A stretch of DNA of 45,175 nt, from NCBI GenBank assembly GCA_900542395.1, contig UQNM01000007.1, positions 1-45,175 on the forward strand, written 5' to 3'. A program made the translations under genes and the position numbers. Source of the stretch: an uncultured Eubacteriales bacterium (lineage in GTDB: Bacteria > Bacillota > Clostridia > Christensenellales > Aristaeellaceae). The first letter of the stretch is position 1, and each line of letters begins with the position of its first letter. Shown here one piece after another: positions 39,979 through 45,175 of this stretch. The notes beneath the pieces were generated by a model, which worked only from the letters and a program-made list of their open reading frames with translations, was not told the DNA's origin and ran no database searches.

Positions 39979-42195
39979 TCACAGGCTCATCACCTGCTGG
40001 AGCCGCCAGCAGAGGGCGCTGTAGCGGCGGCGCGTGTTGACGTTGGCGATCATCTGGTCGATGGCGGATTCGCGCCCGACGATCATCACCATGCGGCGCG
40101 CGCGGGTGACGGCGGTATAAAACAGGTTGCGCGTCAGCAGCATCGGAGGGCCGCCGACGGCGGGCATCACCACGACGGGGAATTCGCTGCCCTGGCTTTT
40201 GTGCACGGAGATGCAGTAGGCCAATTCCAGATCGTCCACGTCCGCGCCCTCGTATTCGGCCACGCGCTCGTCGTCAAACTGCACGCTCATCACGTGCTCC
40301 TGCGGGTCGATGGAGACGATGAAGCCGATGTCGCCGTTGAAAACGCCCTGCCCTTCCTCCGTGCCGAACACGCCTTCCTTCTGCCACTTGAGCTGATAGT
40401 TGTTGCGCGTCTGCATCACCTTGTCGCCCTCGCGGAAGGTGGTATCGCCGCGCACACGTTCGTGTTTGCCGGGGGCGGCGGGGTTGAATTCCGCCTGCAA
40501 GAGCTGGTTGAGCATCCATACGCCACATTCGCCCTTCTTGGTCGGGCTGAGCACCTGCATCTGCCGGACGGGATCGAGGTGCAGGAAGCTCGGCAGGCGG
40601 GAGGCGCAGAGCGCGACGATGCGCTTCGCCGCGTCGGACGGGGAGACGGCGCGCTCAAAGAAAAAGTCGCTGCCCTTCGCGTTGAGCCGGGGCGCTTCGC
40701 CGCGGTTGATGCGGTGGGCGTTGTAGACGATCATGCTCTTTTCATCCTGCCGGAAAATCTCGGTCAGGCGGACGGAGGGAATCGCGCCGCTGTCCAGAAT
40801 GTCGCGCAGCACGTTGCCCGCGCCGACGCTGGGGAGCTGATCCGCGTCGCCGACCATAATCAGCCGCGTGCCGGGGACGAGCGCGCGCAGAAGCGACCGC
40901 ATCAGGAAGATATCCACCATGGACATTTCGTCGATGATGAGCGCGTCGTATTCCAGCGGATTATCCTGCGTGCGGGCGAAGTCGCCCTCCTCGCCGCCGT
41001 ATTCCAGCAGGCGGTGGAGCGTCTTGGCCTCCATGCCGCAGGCCTCGCTCATGCGCTTGGCGGCGCGGCCGGTCGGCGCGGCCAGCGCGATATCGCCGTG
41101 GACGCTGAGCAGCTTGATGATGCACTTGATGATCGTCGTTTTGCCCGTGCCGGGGCCGCCGGTGATGACGGTCATGCCGCTGGTGACGGCGGTTTCGATG
41201 GCCTGCCGCTGCTGGGCGTGAAAGGCGATGCCCTCCACGCGCTCCAGCTCGTCGATCTGCGCGGACAGGTCGGTTGCCATCGTATCCGGCATGGCGTCGA
41301 TCATCTCCCGCAGGCGGCGCGCGACCTCGCTTTCGGCGCGATAGGTCGAGGGCAGATAGAGCGCGACGACGTCCTCATCGTCGTCGCCCGGCAGAATCTG
41401 CGCGGCGATTTCGTGCGAGAGAATCAGGCTGTCGATGGTGCGCTCGATCAGATCGGGGTCGTTGCCGAGGATGCGCCGCGCGGCTAAAGCGAGCTCCGGC
41501 CGGGGAAGATAGCAGTGCCCGGCGACGGCGGTTGCATCCGAAAGCGTGTATTTCACGCCCGCGCTGAGGCGGTATTCGCTATCCTGCTCGATGCCCAGCG
41601 AGGCGGCGATGCGGTCGGCCGTCTTAAAGCCGATGCCCTCCACGTCCTCCACGAGGCGATAGGGATTGCGGGTGATGACCTGCCGCACGTTTTCGCCGTA
41701 TCGCTTGTAGATTTTGACGGCCAGCGCGGGGGTGACGCCGTAGCTCTGCAAAAAGACCATGGCCTCGCGCTGCTGCGCCTGCTCGGCATAGCTTTCCTGA
41801 ATCATGCGGGCGCGCTTTTCGCCGATGCCCGATACCTCCAGCAGCCTTTCGGGCTCGGAATAGAGCACGTCGAGCGTCTTTTCGCCGAAGGCGCGGATGA
41901 GCAGCTTGGCCGTCGCCGGGCCGACGCCGCGAATCATGCCGCTGGACAGGTATTTTTCAATGCCGGACAGGGTCGTCGGCTGCTCGATTTCAAGGCTCTG
42001 CACCTTGATCTGGCGGCCGTAGACCGGGTGCTCCGTCCATTCGCCGGTGATGCGGAGCTTTTCGCCCGATGTGACCGGCGGCATGACGCCCACGGCGGAG
42101 ACGCGCGATTTGCCCGCCTTGACCACCAGAACGGTATACCCGTTTTCGTCGTTTCGGAATACCGTTTCATCGGCAAAGGCTTCGATTGTTTCCAT
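39979..42195 (-). CDS. recD2: RecD2-type 5'-3' DNA helicase
   Basis: A 738-residue SF1B helicase of the RecBC-independent RecD2/YrrC class, acting in replication-fork and recombination repair. An N-terminal OB-like domain (METIEAFADETVFRNDENGY) and helix-hairpin-helix segments (SGMIRGVGPATAKLL, VSGIGEKRARMI) precede the motor. The Walker A motif GGPGTGKT is at 346-353; LIIDEMSMVD is motif II; the C-terminal part has GDADQLPSVGAGNVL and YCISVHKSQGSEFP with TAVTRAR. It heads the recD2-comF operon. Confidence 0.96.
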   Translation of the reverse strand: METIEAFADETVFRNDENGYTVLVVKAGKSRVSAVGVMPPVTSGEKLRITGEWTEHPVYGRQIKVQSLEIEQPTTLSGIEKYLSSGMIRGVGPATAKLLIRAFGEKTLDVLYSEPERLLEVSGIGEKRARMIQESYAEQAQQREAMVFLQSYGVTPALAVKIYKRYGENVRQVITRNPYRLVEDVEGIGFKTADRIAASLGIEQDSEYRLSAGVKYTLSDATAVAGHCYLPRPELALAARRILGNDPDLIERTIDSLILSHEIAAQILPGDDDEDVVALYLPSTYRAESEVARRLREMIDAMPDTMATDLSAQIDELERVEGIAFHAQQRQAIETAVTSGMTVITGGPGTGKTTIIKCIIKLLSVHGDIALAAPTGRAAKRMSEACGMEAKTLHRLLEYGGEEGDFARTQDNPLEYDALIIDEMSMVDIFLMRSLLRALVPGTRLIMVGDADQLPSVGAGNVLRDILDSGAIPSVRLTEIFRQDEKSMIVYNAHRINRGEAPRLNAKGSDFFFERAVSPSDAAKRIVALCASRLPSFLHLDPVRQMQVLSPTKKGECGVWMLNQLLQAEFNPAAPGKHERVRGDTTFREGDKVMQTRNNYQLKWQKEGVFGTEEGQGVFNGDIGFIVSIDPQEHVMSVQFDDERVAEYEGADVDDLELAYCISVHKSQGSEFPVVVMPAVGGPPMLLTRNLFYTAVTRARRMVMIVGRESAIDQMIANVNTRRRYSALCWRLQQVMSL

Positions 42196-42243
42196 GGCTG
42201 CGCATCCTCGCTTTCTTCTGCGGCGGTTGAATCGTTAATCTCC

Positions 42244-42249
42244 ATTATA
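42244..42249 (-). promoter_or_regulatory. -10 element of the recD2-comF operon
   Basis: TATAAT on the minus strand about 49 bp before the recD2 start. The -35 region (TTTTCT) is poor. Confidence 0.4.
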
Positions 42250-42390
42250 CACGGATTTGAACCAAAAGAAAAGAGCGTGAAAAAGAGCCAGAACGCGCGG
42301 AATAAAACGCCGATTGTTAAACGAACGGGATATGTTACGCATTTGTTACACAGTTTTTGACGATTTAGCAAATTCTTCATCGACGAACGC

Positions 42391-42453
42391 TTGAAAAGTG
42401 GAGGGAAATGGTGTAAAGTAATTAGGAAAGGGAGCAAAGTGGTTGAGTTGGGG
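42391..42453 (+). promoter_or_regulatory. mraZ promoter with candidate MraZ boxes
   Basis: TTGAAA (42391-42396) and TAAAGT (42414-42419) are 17 bp apart. TGG triplets recur at 42399, 42409, 42440 and 42449, close to a 10-bp period; MraZ is known to bind TGGGN-type direct repeats before its own gene, so autoregulation of the division cluster is likely. Confidence 0.6.
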
Positions 42454-42470
42454 AAGGAGGGATGTGCAGC

Positions 42471-42923
42471 ATGGCTTACATGGCGTTTTCCGGTTCGTTC
42501 GAACACTCGCTGGATGGAAAAGGCCGCGTCATCATTCCTGCCTCCTTCCGAGAAGCGTTGGGCGAAAATTTCACGATCACCATCAACCCGACAAGAACGG
42601 CCGTCGCGATTTATCCCAAGGCGGATTGGGACGGCCAGCTTGAGCGGCTTTCACATATCAACCCGATGGATAAAATCGGGCTGCAATACGAGCGCTACCT
42701 GATGAGCGTCTCTTTTTCCGGAAACAGCATGGACGCGCAGGGGCGCGTATTGATCCCGGCCAAGCTGCGCGCGAAGATCGGCCTGACGCGAGACATCGTT
42801 TTCGTCGGCCTGAACCACTATATCGAGGTCTGGGACGCCGAGGTCTACGCCAAGATGGAGGCGCAGACGGAGGACGAATTCGATTCGCTGGTGGATTACG
42901 TTTACGAAAAATACCCGTCTTAA
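42471..42923 (+). CDS. mraZ: Transcriptional regulator MraZ
   Basis: A 150-residue double-AbrB-fold protein that represses the division and cell-wall cluster. Two swapped-hairpin units are visible: SLDGKGRVIIPASFRE (about 12-27) and SMDAQGRVLIPAKLRA (about 85-100), each with the conserved D-x-x-GR-x-x-(I/L)P. The SD GGAAGGAGGG (42451-42460) fits the ATG at 42471 best; ATGs at 42462 and 42480 are also in frame. The next gene is an ftsL-like gene, not rsmH. Confidence 0.95.
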   Translation: MAYMAFSGSFEHSLDGKGRVIIPASFREALGENFTITINPTRTAVAIYPKADWDGQLERLSHINPMDKIGLQYERYLMSVSFSGNSMDAQGRVLIPAKLRAKIGLTRDIVFVGLNHYIEVWDAEVYAKMEAQTEDEFDSLVDYVYEKYPS

Positions 42924-43001
42924 AAGCGCGGCGCGGGCATAGATACCGTTTAAGCGCGGAACGCGAAAGCGCGGTTCTTGACGGCGGGAAGGGGGAATAC
43001 A

Positions 43002-43691
43002 ATGATGACAGGAACACGGACGATGCGGGTCAGCCGCGGGCGCTACGTCAGCGCGGGCTATGCCGAAAAGCGCGCGCACTCGGCGGCGGATGAAAGAGAA
43101 TTGTATATTTCCGCCGACCCGGCCGGTTCCGCAAGGGAAAACTTGCGCGATTTGAACAGGGCGGGCTACCGCAGTGAAAGGCCGTGGCGCGATACGCCGG
43201 ACCCGGCGCTGCAAACGGCCGCGCCGGAGATGCAGAGGCGCGCGTCCGCGCGCAAGACGGCCGCCAGAAAGCAGCTCGGGCCGATTGACCGGCTGCTGGC
43301 GGAGATTCGGCGGGATCGCAAGGGCGTGGCCGTCTGCGCCATGCTCGCGGCGACGATGCTGGTGATGGCCGCGGCGTGGGGGCGCAACATGGTTTCCGGC
43401 GTGAACGCGCAGCGGTCGATCGAGCGCTATCAGGCGCAGACGATCACGCTTCGGCAGGAAAACGAAAAGCTGGCGCAGCAGCTTGAAATCGCCGGAAGCG
43501 GCGAGCGCATCCGCAATCTGGCGCAGAACGAACTGGGCATGCTGCGGCGCGAGCGCGCGCAAACCGAAACGATCTACATTCAGGCGCCGGATAAAAAGGC
43601 GCGGGAAGAGGCACAGACAGTCGGTCAGACGCACATGGAAATCCTCGATTTCCTGCTGGGTTTGCTCAATGTGTTTCATATTGGAGAGTGA
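43002..43691 (+). CDS. ftsL: FtsL-like septum formation protein
   Basis: A 229-residue bitopic membrane protein. A long basic cytoplasmic N-terminus (1-105) precedes one transmembrane helix (about 107-126, VAVCAMLAATMLVMAAAW). A coiled coil follows (about 135-165, IERYQAQTITLRQENEKLAQ), then RNLAQNELGM, the form typical of FtsL/DivIC. In the divisome FtsL links FtsB/DivIC with the class B PBP. AAGGGGGAA fits the ATG at 43002. It lies between mraZ and the PBP gene as expected, though longer than usual FtsL (about 117 residues). Confidence 0.82.
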   Translation: MMTGTRTMRVSRGRYVSAGYAEKRAHSAADERELYISADPAGSARENLRDLNRAGYRSERPWRDTPDPALQTAAPEMQRRASARKTAARKQLGPIDRLLAEIRRDRKGVAVCAMLAATMLVMAAAWGRNMVSGVNAQRSIERYQAQTITLRQENEKLAQQLEIAGSGERIRNLAQNELGMLRRERAQTETIYIQAPDKKAREEAQTVGQTHMEILDFLLGLLNVFHIGE

Positions 43692-43697
43692 GAGGGC

Positions 43698-45175
43698 TTG
43701 CGTTCACCGGGAGCCACCGTACGAAAGCGGCTGGTCTTGCTGATGGGCGGATTCTTTCTCCTCTTTCTTTGCGTTTGCGCGCGGCTTGTCGATGTGCAGA
43801 TCGTGCGGCAAAAGGAGCTGACCGCCCGCGGCGTGAAGCAATGGACGCGCAGCGGCGTGGTGGCCGCGCGGCGCGGAGACATTGTGGATACGAACGGCAG
43901 GCTGCTGGCGCAGTCCGTGACGAGCTTCATCCTGACCGCAAGGCCGAGGGACGTGAAGGACGCGGGCGCGCTGGCGAAGGTGCTTGCGCGGGAGCTGGGG
44001 CTTGACGAGGAGACAATCCTAAAGAAGCTGTCCGGCAGCAGGGCGGCCTCCGTTACGCTGGCCAGACAGCTCTCGCGGGAGGACGCGGACAGGCTTCGGG
44101 CGATCCGGCAAAACGGAAATTCCCCCGACGCGGAGGCTTTAATCGGAATAACATTTGACGAAGACGCGAGTAGATGGTATCCTATGGGTACGCTGCTGGC
44201 GCAGACGCTGGGGCTGTGCAACGTGGACGGCGAGGGGCAGAGCGGCCTCGAGCTGCAATACAACGACGTTCTGGCCGGAAAACCGGGGAAGATGATCACC
44301 GAGGTGGACGCGAGGGCGCGGACGCTTCCCGACGGGGTGACGCTCTACGTGCCCGCCGAGCAGGGGAACACCCTGCGGCTGACCATCGACCGGGACGTTC
44401 AGGCCGCCGTGGAGCGCGCCGTGCGCGAATGTGCGCGGGTCAACGACGCGGTGAGCGTTCAGGCAATCGCCATGGACGTGAACACCGGCGCGCTGCTCGC
44501 CGTGGCGATGTACCCGACATACGACCCGGCGAACCCGCCCAGAGACGATCTGGATCGGCTCAACGAGCTGATGCGCCTGACTGTGCTCAGCGACGTTTAC
44601 GAGCCGGGCTCGACATTCAAGATGCTGACGGCCGCCGCGGCGATCGACTGCGGGGCGACAAGCCCGCAGGAGGGCTTTTACTGCTCGGGCAGGATCACGG
44701 TGGACGGCAGCACGGTTCGCTGCTGGGGCGCGCCGCACGGCGCGGAGACGATGGCGCGGGCGCTGGAAAATTCCTGCAACCCGGTGTTCACGCAGCTTGC
44801 GCTGCGGCTGGGCAGCGAGCGGTTTTACCAATATCTGCATGCGTTCGGGCTGGGCAGGCGCACGGGGATCGACCTATACGGCGAGGCGGGCGGCATCCTC
44901 ATCGGGCAGAGCCGGGTGAAGAACGTCGATCTGGCGCGCATCGGCTTTGGGCAGAGCGTCGCGGTCACGCCCATTCAGATGATTACGGCGGCGTGCGCGG
45001 TGGTCAACGGCGGGCGGCTGATGAAGCCATATCTGGTGGAGGCCATTGAAGACAGCGACGGAAACCTGCTCAGGCAGACGAGCCCGCAGGTGGCGGCGAC
45101 GCCCATTTCCGCCGAGACCAGCGACATGGTCGAGGGGCTGGAGGAGCTGATGGCTCGGGCTTCCTCCGCCGAGGG
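43698..45175 (+). CDS. Class B penicillin-binding protein (FtsI/SpoVD type), partial
   Basis: The first 492 residues of a cell-division transpeptidase; the end is beyond the window. A basic start (LRSPGATVRKRL) precedes a transmembrane helix at about 14-31. The pedestal domain has ARRGDIVDTNGRLLAQS, typical of the PBP2/FtsI group. In the transpeptidase domain the SxxK motif STFK begins at residue 305 and the SxN motif lies in ENSCNPVF. The KTG motif lies beyond the window. The start is TTG at 43698: a stop in the same frame at 43689 excludes anything earlier, and the first ATG (43743) would cut into the membrane helix. FtsI and SpoVD cannot be separated without the C-terminus. Confidence 0.9.
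   Translation, partial: MRSPGATVRKRLVLLMGGFFLLFLCVCARLVDVQIVRQKELTARGVKQWTRSGVVAARRGDIVDTNGRLLAQSVTSFILTARPRDVKDAGALAKVLARELGLDEETILKKLSGSRAASVTLARQLSREDADRLRAIRQNGNSPDAEALIGITFDEDASRWYPMGTLLAQTLGLCNVDGEGQSGLELQYNDVLAGKPGKMITEVDARARTLPDGVTLYVPAEQGNTLRLTIDRDVQAAVERAVRECARVNDAVSVQAIAMDVNTGALLAVAMYPTYDPANPPRDDLDRLNELMRLTVLSDVYEPGSTFKMLTAAAAIDCGATSPQEGFYCSGRITVDGSTVRCWGAPHGAETMARALENSCNPVFTQLALRLGSERFYQYLHAFGLGRRTGIDLYGEAGGILIGQSRVKNVDLARIGFGQSVAVTPIQMITAACAVVNGGRLMKPYLVEAIEDSDGNLLRQTSPQVAATPISAETSDMVEGLEELMARASSAE

Noticed and set aside
1..45175. CRISPR arrays and tRNA or rRNA genes
   Set aside because: No regularly spaced repeats, no tRNA-like T-arm sequence and no rRNA segments were found on reading both strands.

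Overview
The window reads as a chromosomal segment of an anaerobic, endospore-forming member of the Firmicutes (Clostridia). Evidence is Spo0A and YunB, a DnaD-type/DnaC primosome pair, a class III fructose-1,6-bisphosphatase, an ACT/DUF711 pair, PepF, RecD2-ComF, and a tilS-hpt-ftsH cluster. The base composition is GC-rich for that phylum. I infer a high-GC clostridial lineage and cannot name a genus.

Layout. Positions 1-2.8 kb (minus): 5' part of dnaE behind a small membrane-anchored protein. 3.0-5.5 kb (plus): dnaD-like gene with four tandem DnaD repeats, then dnaC. 5.6-8.3 kb (minus): class A penicillin-binding protein. 8.4-10.9 kb (plus): yunB, a UPF0489 arginase-fold protein, and spo0A.

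10.8-19.5 kb is an AT-rich integrated element of about 8.6 kb inserted exactly at the 3' end of spo0A. A perfect 57-bp repeat of the last codons of spo0A flanks it (10825-10881 and 19424-19480). The insertion leaves spo0A readable but moves its terminator to 19543. The element holds a tyrosine integrase, two tandem paralogous unknown proteins, two XRE regulators, an unannotated 33-residue hydrophobic peptide, two secreted proteins (one with a peptidoglycan-binding domain), a serine resolvase with a repeat-rich upstream region, an SF2 helicase gene bracketed by two matching 44-nt hairpins, and a WYL regulator. No relaxase, conjugation, replication-initiator or phage structural gene is visible.

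19.7-38.5 kb (plus) is ordinary backbone: tilS-hpt-ftsH, a PHP phosphoesterase, a VanW/G5 protein, RidA, fbp, a HAD phosphatase, ACT-DUF711, pepF, two unknown proteins, a HAD-thymidylate kinase fusion, mnmA, a DUF5662 protein and an NlpC/P60 protein. 38.6-42.2 kb (minus): recD2-comF, then a structured non-coding RNA with its own strong promoter, then a zinc-ribbon protein. 42.4-45.2 kb (plus): start of the division/cell-wall cluster, mraZ, an FtsL-like protein and a class B PBP cut by the window edge. The usual rsmH is missing between mraZ and ftsL.

The most unusual items are the spo0A-targeting element with its attenuator-like integrase leader, the hairpin-bracketed helicase, the structured RNA next to comF, the four-repeat DnaD protein whose repeat block has a different base composition, and the HAD-Tmk fusion.
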